A stretch of DNA of 64,000 nt, from NCBI GenBank assembly GCA_949358305.1, contig OX442322.1, positions 558,001-622,000 of the forward strand. Direction: 5' to 3'. A program made the position numbers and the translations under genes. Of the stretch, positions 28,467 to 40,056 are shown piece after piece; positions within the stretch are counted from its first letter, which is position 1; every line of letters begins with the position of its first letter. The notes below the pieces were generated by a model, which was not told the origin of the DNA, did no database searches, and was given only the letters and a program-made list of their open reading frames with translations. The stretch comes from Strigamia acuminata. Its lineage: Eukaryota > Arthropoda > Chilopoda > Geophilomorpha > Linotaeniidae.

Positions 28467-31400
28467 CTAACTTTCACCTCCCAATCTATCGTAAAATCCC
28501 TGCAGAAGTGGATGCGGCATTTTTCCTTCTTCTGCCTGAGATCTTTCTGTTATTGTCTGGTCTGGGTCCACCCGCAAAGACACATCACGTGAATCTGTTT
28601 CTTTTCCCGACAGAAATTTATCATCGTCGTCGTCACTTGACGATTCTGAGGGTTCAGAGGGGGTGCCAACTCTCATAGAGTCAGCACCTGTCCCCACACT
28701 CCTTTCAGAACCAACAACAGATTGTTCTTCAATTTCTGAGTAGACTTCCATTTCTTCAGCAACAACCTCCTCTGCTGTTTTTCTTCTTGCCTTAGCCAAT
28801 TTCCCACCTTTTTCCAAATAACTTTTTCTTTGAGGTTCTTCGTCGAAACTGTACTTTCTTGGGGCCCGAAGTTTTTCTCTCGGACGTAAATTCGGCCGCC
28901 TAGGTGGCAGTTCTGTCAACTTCTGGCGTGCCTCACCCAATCCCAACCCAATTGACTTCTTTGGAATTGTTTTCGTTGAAGATGGTCCAGCCCTGGGTCG
29001 AGGTCCTTTCAGCTCATCCAAAATGGCTTGTCTTTTAGCCGGGGCCGTTGGTTTTTTGACCAAAGGTGCTCGTTTTTTCCCTTGAGGTGCCAACAATCCA
29101 GGCCGGGGCCTGGCAGGTGGGGCCGCCAATGGGCGCCAATCACCATCCTCATCTATCCACTCGTCATTGTCCTCGTCGTAAGGCGATCTTTGTTCCTCTA
29201 GACCTTCCTCTGGCTCTTCCAGTTTCTCTTCCTCAAACTCCAGACCTGGGTAGATTTTTCTTGGTATGTATCTCTTTAGTCTGTCAGCGTGAACTATCTG
29301 AATATTCTTGGAATTTGAGATGTGTTGTATTTCAAAGTTTAATTCACCTAATTTCCTCAGGACTCTAAAAGGTCCTGTGTTTAATCTAGCTAATTTCTTA
29401 GTTGCCCCCACCGTGACTCTGGGCGTAAACAAATACACCATGTCACCTGGTTGAATATCCCTCTTGATGGCTGTTTTGGCCCTGCGGTTCTTATCTTTCT
29501 CGTGGGACATTTTGATAGCTTCAATGACCGTACTGAAAGAGTTTCTCGTTCTCTCTATCATTTCTGTGGTGTAATCTTCTCCATAATGTGGTCTTCGTTT
29601 TTGCAAAAGTACATCGACGGGAAGTCTTAGATCTCGTCCTGTTTGCAGAAAACTCGGTTTCTCTCGAGTGACGCCATGAATGGCATTTCTATATGCAAAC
29701 AATGCAAATGGAACCATCTGATCCCAATCTCTTTGATTTGCAGCAACCAGATGCGATAGCATCCTTGCCAAAGTTTGATTATGACGTTCTACAAGCCCGT
29801 TTGCGGCTGCATGAAAGGCTGTAGTAAATTGCTGTCTTGTTCCTACTTCTCTCAGAGCGTTTTTAAAGTCATTTCCTGTGAAGCAACCACCCCTATCCGT
29901 TATAAGGACTTCGTAAACCCCGTGTACAAGTGTGATATTTTCCGTAAATGCCTTGGCCACAGTAATGGCCGTTTGATCTGCCAATGGAATCGCCTCTGGA
30001 TACTTGGAGAAATAGTCCACGGCCACCAGTAGGTATCTATTTCCCAAGTGGGAGGTGGGCAGTGGCCCCAAAATATCTGCTCCAATTGCCTCTCCGGGCC
30101 CAAAAACGGGGCTCATGTCTCCCAACGGACTTAGGCCTCTTGGCTTTTTCTTTTCGTTGCATGACTTGCAACTTCCAACGTAATCTCTAACGTCGGCGAA
30201 CATCGTGGGCCATAAATACCTTTCTTGGCAATGAGAATAAGTTTTGTCCACCCCCAAATGGACTACAAATTTTGTTTCATGGGCTTGGTGCAGCACCCAA
30301 GCTACCATTGTTTCGGGCACGATTAATTTGTCTTTTAGGCCGTCCTTAACCCATTTTACAACGTACAAAACCCCTTCGTCATTGATATAAAGTTGAAAAT
30401 CCTTTACCTTTGTGTGTTTTGTGGAGAATTGTCTCTTTTCTACTAATTGTCTCAACTCAGCTGTATAGGGGTCTGCTTCTTGTGCAGCTATGACCTTATC
30501 CACCGTCCAGTTCTCGATTATTTCACCTTGTTTTACAGCGGTCACCAGTCTCGACATCGCATCTGCCCTGTTTTCTGACCCGGGCAAATATTTCACGTCA
30601 AATTGGAAATCTTGGATCATTAATGCCCATCTTGCAATCATGCTTTTTGTGTGTTTTGTGCGTAGCAGGAAAGCCAACGGGTGGTGATCTACTATAAGTG
30701 TGAACTTCCGTCCGTACAGATAATACCGGAAATGGAGGCAACCATAGACGATAGCCAGAGCCTCTCTATGCAAAATAGGATAACGCGTCTCAGTTGGCTT
30801 TAATCTTCTGGATGCAAAAGCCACGGGGAGTCTTCTCCTCTCATGAGTTTGTTCCAAGACGGCGCCTATCCCTTGATCGGACGCGTCGGTCGTTAAGAAA
30901 AACGGCTTTTCCCAGTCGGGCGTCCTTAATATTGGGTATTCGATTATCTTTTGTTTCAGTGTGTCAAAGGCCTCTTGTTGTTCTGGACCCCACACAAATT
31001 CTACACCCTTTCGTGTCAAATCCGTTAGTGGCTGTGCCACTTTCGCAAAGTCCTTAATAAATCGTCGATAAAAGTTTATAAATCCAACAAAAGATTGAAT
31101 GTCCTTTACGTTCTTGGGCTGTGGACACTTTGCTACAGCTCTAGTCTTTTCTTCCACGGGGCGCACGGTACCTTCGGTAAACACGTGTCCCAGAAAAACG
31201 ACCTCATTCACCCCAAATTTACATTTCTTGGGTTTTAATTTCAACCGTGCCTGCCTGAGGCGCTGGAAGACCTGTGCCACGTCTATCAGATGCTGATTAA
31301 AGTCTGGTGAAAAAATCAAAATATCATCCAGGTATGCGAAGCAAATCCTGTCCAGTCCACAGAGTACTCTGTCAATCACCCTCTGGAAGGTTGAAGGTGA

Positions 31401-34400
31401 GGTCTTAGAACCCTGGGGGAGAACCAATGAATGATATACCCCCCAGGGGGTTCCGAAAGCTGTTTTCTGTTGGTCACATGACCTCATCGGAATCTGCCAA
31501 AAAGCGTCCGAGACATCGATCGCAGATAGCACCTTATTTTGGCCAATTCGATCTATAATTCCGTCGAGTAATGGAAGCGGGTATGAGTCGTCAATCACGT
31601 GTGAATTTAGCTTTCTATAATCTACACAGAGTCTAGCACTCCCATCTTGTTTCTGTACGAGTATACAGGGGGCGCAATATGGTGAGGCCGACTCGGCAAT
31701 TAAACCAGCCTCAAGCATTTCTGTAATAATTTTCTTCAGGGTGGCTTCTTGTGCTTCAGCCACTCTGTATGGTCTGCTCCTAATGGGCACATCAGTATCT
31801 AGATGTATTTCTGCCTCGCCTGCTGTTGTCTTTTCAATTTCCATCAAACTGAGTGTGAATATGTCATCATATTCCCTTAACAATTTAATCATTCGTTCCT
31901 GCCTGGGAACATCTAAGTGTTTCAATTCGAAGTTCTCCAAAGGGATTTGTTCTGTTCTTTTCTTACCTGTGGTGGGGGTTCCTATTTTATCCCCCTCCTG
32001 TAGTAACTCTACTCTGCCAACTGTTGTCCCTTTCTTAATTGTCACCATTGCATCTGACCAATTTTGGATGAGAGCAATTATTTGGTTTTCGCCCCTTCCC
32101 ACAGCAATACCGGAATCTAATTCCAATTCCCCTGTCATGTCTCCTGTCAAAAGCACCAATTCTCCCTTTTTAATCTCTGAATCACATTGTAGCGTGACTA
32201 CCTTCTCTGTACCAGGTAGGCATCGAACTTCTTCCTTTACAATGACTTCCATGTTTCCTTGTGTTTCTTCACCTCGGATGGGGCATTCCTTTAGATGTAT
32301 GTCAACAAGGGGTGACACCAGTTCCGCCTTTGCCGCGCAGTAAGACATTTGATATTGTCTAATGGTGTCCATTCCTAGGATAGCGTCATAGTGAGGGCCT
32401 AATTGGTCCGAGACTATGGTCAAATCCACCTGAATGACTTTCTCATCAAATGCGACTTTGATCTTAAATTTACTTCTTACTTGAAGAGCTGTTCCCTCCA
32501 CACCTGTTAATTTTGTTCCCTTTTTTAATTCTTGGACCCCTTTGAGGTCCTTTCTAACTTCTTCCCATTTTTCTTCATTCATTATACTCGTGGCTGCACC
32601 AGTGTCTATTAACCAGACTATTTCGTGCTCGCCCACGTTACCTTTCACTAAGGGCATGTTATGTTGCGATAATGTCCCTATTCTGAATTCTTTTCCTCCT
32701 TGTTCTCTCTGTTCCCTTGGGGCTTCCCCAGTTGCTAAGCTGTCTACCTCAGCTTCAAACTTTTTCCAATCTGGTCCCGAAAATTTGTCACTGAATTTTC
32801 CTTTTTTCTGCTCAATTGTATTAACTCGCTTCTTTTGTTGGGATTGCCTGTTATTAGGTAATTCCGGTAGGGCAGTAGGTCGTCCCTTAAGGGCGAGAGC
32901 GTCCTCTCGGTGTCCCCTTTTCCCATGGATATTTACTTTCTTATTTCTCTTTTCATTTTGCTGTTGAATTATCTTTTGCAATTGTTCGCTGTTCAATTGG
33001 TCAACTAAGGTGTCGGTTCCTTTTTCCTCACTCTTATCTCTAGCTGCTAGTGCTTGCTCTCTGTCAAAATTCTTCCTGTCAAACATTTCACTAGAATATT
33101 CATTGTAGCATAGTGGCATTTTTCCCCCTGAAATTGGGTTAAATAAATGATCCATTTGCCCGTTGACAGCCCTTACATACGTCCTGTGGGGTGGTAGGGT
33201 CTTTCCCAGCCACTTCCAACTACTTGTGGGTTGATAAATGTTTTGTAGGCCTATGTCTGCCCATGCTTCATCATCACCCAAACTTTTCTCTGCAGGTATA
33301 TCTGTGGTTTCCCCTTGCTCTGGGAGGGTGGGTATGTCAGTATCACTATCACCCTGAATCACCGACACCTGGTGACCCCTGGTGATGGTCTCATAATCAT
33401 AATCCGGGTCGGAGTCGTGAGACTCAATGTTTCTAACCCCGCCTTGCCGTGTGGTACCTCCTTCCCTTTCCACGCCCTGAGCCCTGCGCAAGGCTGGCCG
33501 CAGATTTGGGTGTTTGGTCCAACATGTGTTAGCCAAGTGACCCGATTTTTTACAATGGTCACAAACCATGTCAGTTGGCGCATTACGACACTCCCGTGAT
33601 ATGTGACCCCTTCCCCCACACTGATAGCAGGTTGGTACCATCCGGTTACCTGGGTTGGCCCCTGCAGTGTTTTCCCTGCAGTCCCGGGCCATGTGTCCCA
33701 ACTTCCCACAGTTGAAACATGCTCCCCGCTGGCTCCCGGGCCCAGTGGAGCGAGCTCTTCCCTGTTGACCTCGCGCTCCCAACTCCCCTTGCAACGCTCT
33801 AATCTGTTGTTTCATTTCTTGCACTTTCTTTTTCAAAAATTGTTCTTGAGTCTTGTCTTTTTCCACTGCTTTCTCTTTTTCTTTTTTCCCTTCTCCAACT
33901 GCCCCTAATTTACTGATGGGTTTAATAGTCCCAGTTGAAATTTCGTTCACCTCCTCCTGGCAAGCCTCCTCAACAGCCGTTTGATAGCTAGCTGGGTTGG
34001 AAGTCAATAATAATCGCTTAATCCGTGCATTTAAACCTGACACGAATTGTGTTTTCTTTAAAACTGGCAATGCGGCCTTAACTAACAAGTCACCTTCAGC
34101 CATATCATCTGCTAGCCGTGATAATCTTGTTGCAAACTCTGTGACTGATTCATCACTTTTCTGCGCACAGGAATTAAAGGCGATACCCAACTGGACTGGG
34201 TTTGATTTGGGCTCAAAGTAAGCCAAGAGCTCCTTTTTAAATAAATCCCAATCTGCAGTGGTATTCACTGTATTGTTGGTGGATAGAAAATCCAGAGCTC
34301 TATCTCGGCATCGGGCGCGGCCAACAATGCATTGGGTCGCCGGATCCCATCCCATCTTTTTTCCCACAAGCTCCACTTGGGCCAGGAATGTACCTACCTT

Positions 34401-34487
34401 GGCCTGCTTGTGGTCACCCGAAAAAAGAGCAACCAAATTTACATTCACACTTGCAACTGCTGCTGCTGGTTGTTGTGGTTGTGCCAT
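28467..34487 (-). CDS. Gag-Pol of element B, one intact 2006-codon ORF
   Basis: Start ATG 34487, 230 bp after the 5' LTR. Order (approximate residues): Gag capsid-like region 10-190; Lys/Glu coiled segment 205-240; three CCHC zinc knuckles near 256, 287 and 307 (CFNCGKLGHMARDC type); an acidic linker; retropepsin with DTGA near 628; RT about 880-1110 with the YLDD active site near 1052; RNase H from TDASDQG near 1200; integrase with zinc finger about 1400-1440 and catalytic Asp (near 1470), Asp (DRGG, near 1530) and Glu (VERHN, near 1565); a GPF/Y-like module (TGPFRVLRKLGELN, near 1705); and a charged, Pro-rich C-terminal extension of about 280 residues. No frameshift between gag and pol, so relative dosage must be set otherwise. 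Ty3/gypsy-type order (RT before integrase). All catalytic residues I checked are present, so it looks functional. Confidence 0.93.
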   Translation of the reverse strand: MAQPQQPAAAVASVNVNLVALFSGDHKQAKVGTFLAQVELVGKKMGWDPATQCIVGRARCRDRALDFLSTNNTVNTTADWDLFKKELLAYFEPKSNPVQLGIAFNSCAQKSDESVTEFATRLSRLADDMAEGDLLVKAALPVLKKTQFVSGLNARIKRLLLTSNPASYQTAVEEACQEEVNEISTGTIKPISKLGAVGEGKKEKEKAVEKDKTQEQFLKKKVQEMKQQIRALQGELGARGQQGRARSTGPGSQRGACFNCGKLGHMARDCRENTAGANPGNRMVPTCYQCGGRGHISRECRNAPTDMVCDHCKKSGHLANTCWTKHPNLRPALRRAQGVEREGGTTRQGGVRNIESHDSDPDYDYETITRGHQVSVIQGDSDTDIPTLPEQGETTDIPAEKSLGDDEAWADIGLQNIYQPTSSWKWLGKTLPPHRTYVRAVNGQMDHLFNPISGGKMPLCYNEYSSEMFDRKNFDREQALAARDKSEEKGTDTLVDQLNSEQLQKIIQQQNEKRNKKVNIHGKRGHREDALALKGRPTALPELPNNRQSQQKKRVNTIEQKKGKFSDKFSGPDWKKFEAEVDSLATGEAPREQREQGGKEFRIGTLSQHNMPLVKGNVGEHEIVWLIDTGAATSIMNEEKWEEVRKDLKGVQELKKGTKLTGVEGTALQVRSKFKIKVAFDEKVIQVDLTIVSDQLGPHYDAILGMDTIRQYQMSYCAAKAELVSPLVDIHLKECPIRGEETQGNMEVIVKEEVRCLPGTEKVVTLQCDSEIKKGELVLLTGDMTGELELDSGIAVGRGENQIIALIQNWSDAMVTIKKGTTVGRVELLQEGDKIGTPTTGKKRTEQIPLENFELKHLDVPRQERMIKLLREYDDIFTLSLMEIEKTTAGEAEIHLDTDVPIRSRPYRVAEAQEATLKKIITEMLEAGLIAESASPYCAPCILVQKQDGSARLCVDYRKLNSHVIDDSYPLPLLDGIIDRIGQNKVLSAIDVSDAFWQIPMRSCDQQKTAFGTPWGVYHSLVLPQGSKTSPSTFQRVIDRVLCGLDRICFAYLDDILIFSPDFNQHLIDVAQVFQRLRQARLKLKPKKCKFGVNEVVFLGHVFTEGTVRPVEEKTRAVAKCPQPKNVKDIQSFVGFINFYRRFIKDFAKVAQPLTDLTRKGVEFVWGPEQQEAFDTLKQKIIEYPILRTPDWEKPFFLTTDASDQGIGAVLEQTHERRRLPVAFASRRLKPTETRYPILHREALAIVYGCLHFRYYLYGRKFTLIVDHHPLAFLLRTKHTKSMIARWALMIQDFQFDVKYLPGSENRADAMSRLVTAVKQGEIIENWTVDKVIAAQEADPYTAELRQLVEKRQFSTKHTKVKDFQLYINDEGVLYVVKWVKDGLKDKLIVPETMVAWVLHQAHETKFVVHLGVDKTYSHCQERYLWPTMFADVRDYVGSCKSCNEKKKPRGLSPLGDMSPVFGPGEAIGADILGPLPTSHLGNRYLLVAVDYFSKYPEAIPLADQTAITVAKAFTENITLVHGVYEVLITDRGGCFTGNDFKNALREVGTRQQFTTAFHAAANGLVERHNQTLARMLSHLVAANQRDWDQMVPFALFAYRNAIHGVTREKPSFLQTGRDLRLPVDVLLQKRRPHYGEDYTTEMIERTRNSFSTVIEAIKMSHEKDKNRRAKTAIKRDIQPGDMVYLFTPRVTVGATKKLARLNTGPFRVLRKLGELNFEIQHISNSKNIQIVHADRLKRYIPRKIYPGLEFEEEKLEEPEEGLEEQRSPYDEDNDEWIDEDGDWRPLAAPPARPRPGLLAPQGKKRAPLVKKPTAPAKRQAILDELKGPRPRAGPSSTKTIPKKSIGLGLGEARQKLTELPPRRPNLRPREKLRAPRKYSFDEEPQRKSYLEKGGKLAKARRKTAEEVVAEEMEVYSEIEEQSVVGSERSVGTGADSMRVGTPSEPSESSSDDDDDKFLSGKETDSRDVSLRVDPDQTITERSQAEEGKMPHPLLQGFYDRLGGES

Positions 34488-34699
34488 TCTTTAAATGAGC
34501 CTTTTAATAATCCTAAACCTCTTCACCCAACAATCCCAACAATACCCCTTCCTTATTACTTAGTCTCTATCACACACGTCTCTTACTTAGCACTTTTTCA
34601 AGAATCCAAAAATTTCAAAAAATTTTGAAAAAAATTTTTTTTTTTTTGCAAAATTTCAACTTAACTAATTATAATTAATCCCTATTAATCCTAATCTAA

Positions 34700-34717
34700 A
34701 TCCTGTCAAGCTCGCCA
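34700..34717 (-). other. Candidate primer-binding site of element B
   Basis: Three nucleotides inside the 5' LTR the minus strand reads TGGCGAGCTTGACAGG, beginning with the TGG expected opposite a tRNA 3' CCA. The tRNA is not identified. Confidence 0.55.
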
Positions 34718-34720
34718 GAA

Positions 34721-36265
34721 TGTCGTGGTGAGCCTATAAAATAATTGGTTATAAGCTACTGACCTTTTAAGTTCCCCAGGTTCTTCTTATCCAATTTTTG
34801 GTGTTGGATGAAAACTAAATTCTACAAGTGCTTGACGTGTGTTGTGAGATAAAAATATGAGACTATTTCCTAACCTAATTGATATTTTTAATTGGCCTTT
34901 AAAACCCCCAAAAGTTACAACAAGGAGCAATAATATCCCTGATAACCCCAAAACACTCTAAATTTGCCACCACCGGTTAGCCCCAAAAGAAACCCAATCA
35001 CCACACATAAATTAGCAATATAACAACTTCAAAATACATTCAATGCAAAACTACGAACGGTTTATCTGGTCTGGAGGTGGTCTACTGTTTTGTTGCGTCA
35101 AGTTCTTTTTCAGATACGATCTTCCACTTGTGGTCACTCCCTCTCTCTCTCAGCAAGGGGTCGAGTCTGGTCACTGCTTCTCTTCCTGGTTGGGATTGAA
35201 AACAAGCAACGTCCCCTCTCGCGGGTGTGGTCGCCTACGCCTTTCTCTCCGGATCGGTTGGTAGTGCCGCTGGTCAGTCTCCCAACACGGGTTGTTGATG
35301 GATTGTTCGGGTGCACCGGATCTCGTACAGTCGTCGAAGAAACAATCAGCCTCGGTTGCTTTTAGGCAAGATTGTGAGAACTACGTCGGACTGGAAAACA
35401 ACTCGCAAGGAGTTAGGTAACAATCTAGTCTGGCTCTCCTGTCACGAGTGTCTTTTCATTATTTCTTGGTTCACCACATCACCTCGGGAAACGCCTACTC
35501 CTTATTAAAATTCCACCACTCACAACAATCTTTTAATGTAGCTTCAGGGCTTTCCTGCACTTAGGTCATCTGTCCGATTTCTTTTTATTAATGAGTCCCT
35601 GTCACTGGATTTCACATTGTTTATGTCTTTTCTCTGTGAATTTCCTCAGGCACTTTTATGTCCTTCACTCACCAGACCAGAGAACAAAGAACATTCCTTT
35701 ACCAAAATCATACAATATTTCCTACTAAAACATTAAGAGTACATTATTTTGAATGTCTGAAAACACTTTATCATATAATCAAGAATATTTGATCAACAAC
35801 GCTCTTAACACTTCTTTATTTCAATCAAGGTAGAATGATTAGGAGGAGAAAGAGCCAAAGAGTTGAGAATCCACCACCAATCTAATTACCTATTAACCTT
35901 CAATTTTAACATCTATTAAATCCTTAATTCAGAATATCCATAAGAGTCCAAATTCAAATTATCTATTTAGTTCTTCTAGTTGAAAATCTACTCCATTAGT
36001 AAAATTGAGAGCCCCTCCTTAATTGGGGTCACTCTTACCCAACCCTCAGCTCCCCTTTGTCTATGCCTTCAGGCCTAGTCTACCACTTAGATGAGTGTTT
36101 GTTTTCCTTCACCCTTTTGTCCCACTCCTGTCTAAAAGAACAACACCGGCTACTTATTTAAATGAGTGTTTACATTCTTCCATGCATTTTTATTCAAGGA
36201 CAAAATATGTTTACACACCTAACCCTTTGATTATAATGTTTTTATTCATCGTCGCTACCGCGACA
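34721..36265 (-). repeat. 5' LTR of element B
   Basis: Begins TGTCG and ends CGACA, then target duplication CTTG. Gag-pol starts about 230 bp away on the minus strand. Confidence 0.95.
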
Positions 36266-37714
36266 CTTGTGGTCGTTACAGCTGACCACCTGCATTGCGC
36301 TCGAGCCCAACCATAAATGAAATAGCGTTATGACCACAATGGTAGTTCCCGGCAAAGGAGGCAACCATCTCCCATTATATAATTCATTTTTAACTTCGTT
36401 CACCTTGTCCCCCACGCGCTCTCCCGTCTGAGCCCCAACTTGCATCACAAGCCTCATGGTCAATCTGAGACAGCGCCATGTTGTCCAGATCGCCGAGCAA
36501 ATCAGAAATATCAATTTAAAAAACGATTTCAATATTATTTTAATGTAAACCAATAATATGACAGCCATAACAGCTGACACGAAATAAATAGTATTTTGAA
36601 TATTGGGTGGCAAACAATTTAAATTTTCAAAAAAGCTCCAACACCAGACACATGTTAATTTTCGACAGTATTCCCCGCCAGGGACCAAAAAAGAATCGAC
36701 TTCATAAATACCGTCTGTCTTTTCCAATATCACCACCAGGCGGCCCGGCGATATAATAAATTCCGTTGGAAGTTCAAAAACGCCGGGGTCCCTGATCTCT
36801 ATACAATATTCTAATCCTGCTTTTCGGAGTGTCAAGTTGCCACGTACAAGCACCTCCAAGTTTGGTAAGTCTAATTTAATAACCTCAACCTCATCTTCAA
36901 TCTTCAATTTTTTCCTAGGCTTTATAGCCAAAATTTTTCTCTTTGCGCTATTTGGTGACGACATTCTAAAAGCGCACGTGCGGTACGTGATTATTTTTGG
37001 GTTAGTTAGTGTTACTCTCTCTTCTTCCCCAAGACTCTCGGAAATACACTCATAGAGCTTGTCTGCAGCGGTTCTTACCGTAATACAGAAACAAGAGGCT
37101 TCAGGGTCACACTTCCAAGTCTTGCAAAATTCTTGGTCGCCATTGCATTTGTTCTCTCTGCATCCACACCTTTCTGACCCGTCCGTACAATTGTGTACGA
37201 TGTTTCCCCCCTTCTGGTGATACTTTATTTTTGTGTGAATTGTCATAATCTTCCAGAATCGACCATTTTCGTCAATCGCACGCGATTGAACGCCCAGAAT
37301 ACACCCCCTGCAGTAGGACTTACTTATTCCACAGTATGTTGGCGTAATTGCCCCAAAACGAGCTGTATTCATGATCCCGGGCTCTTCTGTGCAATTTAAC
37401 TCATCAATTATCCACTGACAGACAATAAGCCCCGAATCATTCATAGGACCTTTAGTTGTGGTTTCGTCACTTTTGGGAGTGGAAAGGGTGGTCAAATTGG
37501 TGGGGTCTCCTCCCTCCGAGACGTTCCCTTTAGGTACTCCCCCCGCCCCCTTGGGTCGTGAAGCTGAGTTTAAGTCGGGGTCACTGACTCCTATTTTAAA
37601 CAAACTCCAACAAATGATGGCACACAGCAAAGCTTGCTTCTTATCTTTCTGCATTTTCTTGTAATTTTTTGGTCTGTGAATAAACAAAAGGTTTATCAAA
37701 GATCTTAAAAACAT
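36266..37714 (-). pseudogene. Env of element A, N-terminal (Gn-like) part
   Basis: Starts at 37714 (MFLRSL), or more likely at an internal Met (37654) just before a hydrophobic signal-like segment (ALLCAIICWSLF). A Thr/Ser-rich stretch follows, with N-glycosylation sequons (NVS, NLT). Next comes a Cys-rich ectodomain (WIIDELNCT, RCGCREN, CFCIT). Two hydrophobic segments follow (IYFVSAVMAVILLVYIKIIL and neighbours), then a second signal-like helix (TTIVVITLFHLWLGSSAM) that would lead into Gc. This N-ectodomain / membrane hairpin / internal signal / Gc layout is that of bunyavirus M-segment polyproteins. Ends at the element B junction (36269/36265). No internal stop. Confidence 0.8.
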
Positions 37715-38393
37715 TTATTTTATTTTTTTTTTTTTTTTCAAATAATTCTTTCTATCTTTAAAATTTCATTCCTAAAACTTTATTAAATTTTATGGTTTGA
37801 TGACCTCAAGTGAAACTCCAAATCATATCTTAATTAGAATTATATTTTTCTCTGGAATCTTTATTTATTTTTTCCTTTCCTTTTTTTTTTTTTAAAAAAA
37901 AAAAACTCTTTCTGAGATTTATGACCCATTCTCCTCTCTCTGTTTTGAAACCAACTGTTGTTTATGTCCTCCCTCCTCACAGTAGGGGGAAGTCTAGTTG
38001 ACTCTTGACCCAAATCTTTGCCTTATCCCCTCTTTACTCTCACTTTCACCTTCTCTCCAGTGAGGAGTTCAATTTTCCTTTGGTGTTTGTTTATTCATCC
38101 TTGTAAAACAAAACTCCAAATTAATGTTTTATTTCCGGGGTAGTCTTGCAACTCTTCGTAACCTTCTTGCCCCCCTTTTGAGTTTGTTTATGTGTTACTT
38201 CACTTCTTCAATACCCTTGCTTGCTTTTGACCTTCACCTTGGGTAATATATTTTTTAATTTTTATTTCTTTTCTGACTACTTGTTTACTCTTTGTGTTTT
38301 CCCATCTCCTGTGTCTTGTAATTTTTATTTTCAACAAGTTACACCTGGCAATAGTTGTTTATCCCTTGGTGCAAATTCCAATTTCCCTCTTGT

Positions 38394-38401
38394 TATATAA
38401 G
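38394..38401 (+). promoter_or_regulatory. TATA box of antisense gene, element A
   Basis: TATATAAG, same position relative to the ATG (38445) as in element B. Confidence 0.6.
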
Positions 38402-38444
38402 ACCCACTTGTCCTTTGGTTCTCACTTAAATTCCGACACTGATC

Positions 38445-39675
38445 ATGGCCGTCTCGAACCCGATGTTTGACGGAGTGAACCTCGAGATGAAAGAGTTGGG
38501 AACTCTGCCGTTGCCCAAAGTCTCCACCATCAGGAAATCCACCTTGTCCCACCGGTTCCCTGAGTGGAAACGTTATGAGCGGCCGCCCCTCAGCCGCTCA
38601 AAGACAAGTGCAGTGGATAAACGCCCTTCAGGCCCTGTACATCCACTAGTCATTTTTAAGGCCACCACCAATGATGCTGCCATCGACACGAAAACTCCGA
38701 CCCTCACTTTAGTGACCTCTCAACGGCCACCTCAACCCGCTCCGCTAACTCCTGTCTTCGTGCCTCCGCCCCCTCCTGTCGACCCCGAAATTAATCCAGC
38801 CGAAGCCATAACTCCAGAGCAACCGGTAGTAGTGAGTCAGGAGGCGGGAGAGCAGTCTAATTTGCCCTCTCAACACTTGGAGACAGCAAGAGCCGGTCCG
38901 GTCTGTCCATTGGTAAGCCCTTTTCTTTTTATTAATTATTATTTCTAGGTCTACCTAGTTAATTTCGTCTTGTGTTCTGTCAAATTCGAGTTATTTTTAT
39001 TTTGCAACTTGGTCCAATCTTTGTTTTTTATTTCATCCGTCCTTCGTGTCTAATATTTGTCAAACTTTTCCGATTTATTTCTCATGCCTTTTTTTTTGTT
39101 TTATCTTTCTCCATTAGGTTTTACCACCCGTTATTAAATGGACCGCTCGTCTCTCTTGGCTCGGGGCCACCGTTGCCCTGCTGATCATTTTGATGCGAGT
39201 CCTCTCCCAGCGACAGCAGCCACCCCCGGTCGCTCAATCGGAGACCGAGTTGGGGCTGGCGTCAGCGGGATTCGTCCCAGCCGGGCGTGCTCCTTCGTTC
39301 AGGGTGAATGTTACGATGCGCAACCTCACAAATGACCTCAGTCCTCCGCCCACTGTGTCTGTGATGACCCTCGGACCGTTGACAACCTCGGACTCCCCAG
39401 AAAAGACTCCAGTCACCGGCAGAATGACCACAAGTCTGCCCTCCATTCAACCCGTTATCACCACTCGAATTTCGTCTGTTCCTACCACAACAGTGTCCGC
39501 CGCCAATCCATCAGAACCGCCAGTCGTGAGTGTTTCGTTCACTCAAACTACTGTGCAGCCCACTCAGCCAGTCACATCTCCCACAGTGTTATTACCCACC
39601 CCCAAAGCCACCGCCCGGGTGTTTGTCTGGGACGACGGAGTTGCAGTGGAGCCAAACGATCCTGCCTACTCTTAG
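38445..39675 (+). CDS. Antisense two-exon membrane protein gene, element A
   Basis: Orthologue of the gene at 23640-24876. Exon 1 38445-38912, intron 38913-39117 (205 nt), exon 2 39118-39675. Exon lengths are exactly those of element B (468 and 558 nt) with only substitutions, while intron and flanks carry indels. That pattern is expected of a coding gene under constraint, though divergence is low. Same Pro-rich N-terminal domain, single membrane helix and Thr/Ser/Pro-rich C-terminal domain. Open throughout. Confidence 0.7.
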
Positions 39676-39840
39676 TTTTTTTCTTTTTTTTTTTTTTCAA
39701 GTTGTAGTTTTTTTTTTTTTTTTTTTCTCGTGTATTCGTTCGTTCATACTCGCATATATTGATTTTATATTTTTTGTGTATCTTTGTATTTGGTTAGTGA
39801 AAAAGAAATTTTTATCTTTCATTTGTCTTTTTCCTTTTAA

Positions 39841-39890
39841 AATAAACAACTCGATTCCTAATTTCAACCATGGTTTTTTCCTCTTTTATT
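39841..39890. terminator. Facing poly(A) signals, element A
   Basis: AATAAA (plus, 39841-39846) and AATAAA (minus, 39890-39885) end the two convergent accessory genes. Confidence 0.6.
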
Positions 39891-40056
39891 CACCAAGACC
39901 ACAACCCGACAACACAAAATTTACGCATCTATTCTACTTAGTCTACTCCCTCCCCCAAAAAGAAAATGAAAGGGAAAAAATCAAAACAAAGCACACATCC
40001 CTGGTGATTATACAAAAAAAAAAATGTGCCAAAATTCCGCTTTTCCGTTTTCCCAC

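Larger units (their letters stand above)
18343..36265 (-). mobile_element. Giant LTR retrovirus-like element B, inserted in env of A
   Basis: Bounded by 1545-bp LTRs (18343-19887 and 34721-36265) and a 4-bp duplication CTTG (18339-18342 and 36266-36269) whose uninterrupted form is visible in B's own env at about 21405-21408. Same gene order and orientation as A. LTRs differ at about one position by eye (A near 19370 versus T near 35748). A and B LTRs differ from each other by a few percent, e.g. GAGGTAAAA versus GAGATAAAA, so B is a distinct lineage, not a duplicate of A. Length 17,923 bp. Confidence 0.95.

Noticed and set aside
31741..32343. 200-codon plus-strand ORF opposite gag-pol (also at 46742)
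   Set aside because: Lies wholly antisense to the RT/protease coding region of an intact Gag-Pol. Its Ser/Thr/Val-rich composition is that of a reverse-strand shadow.
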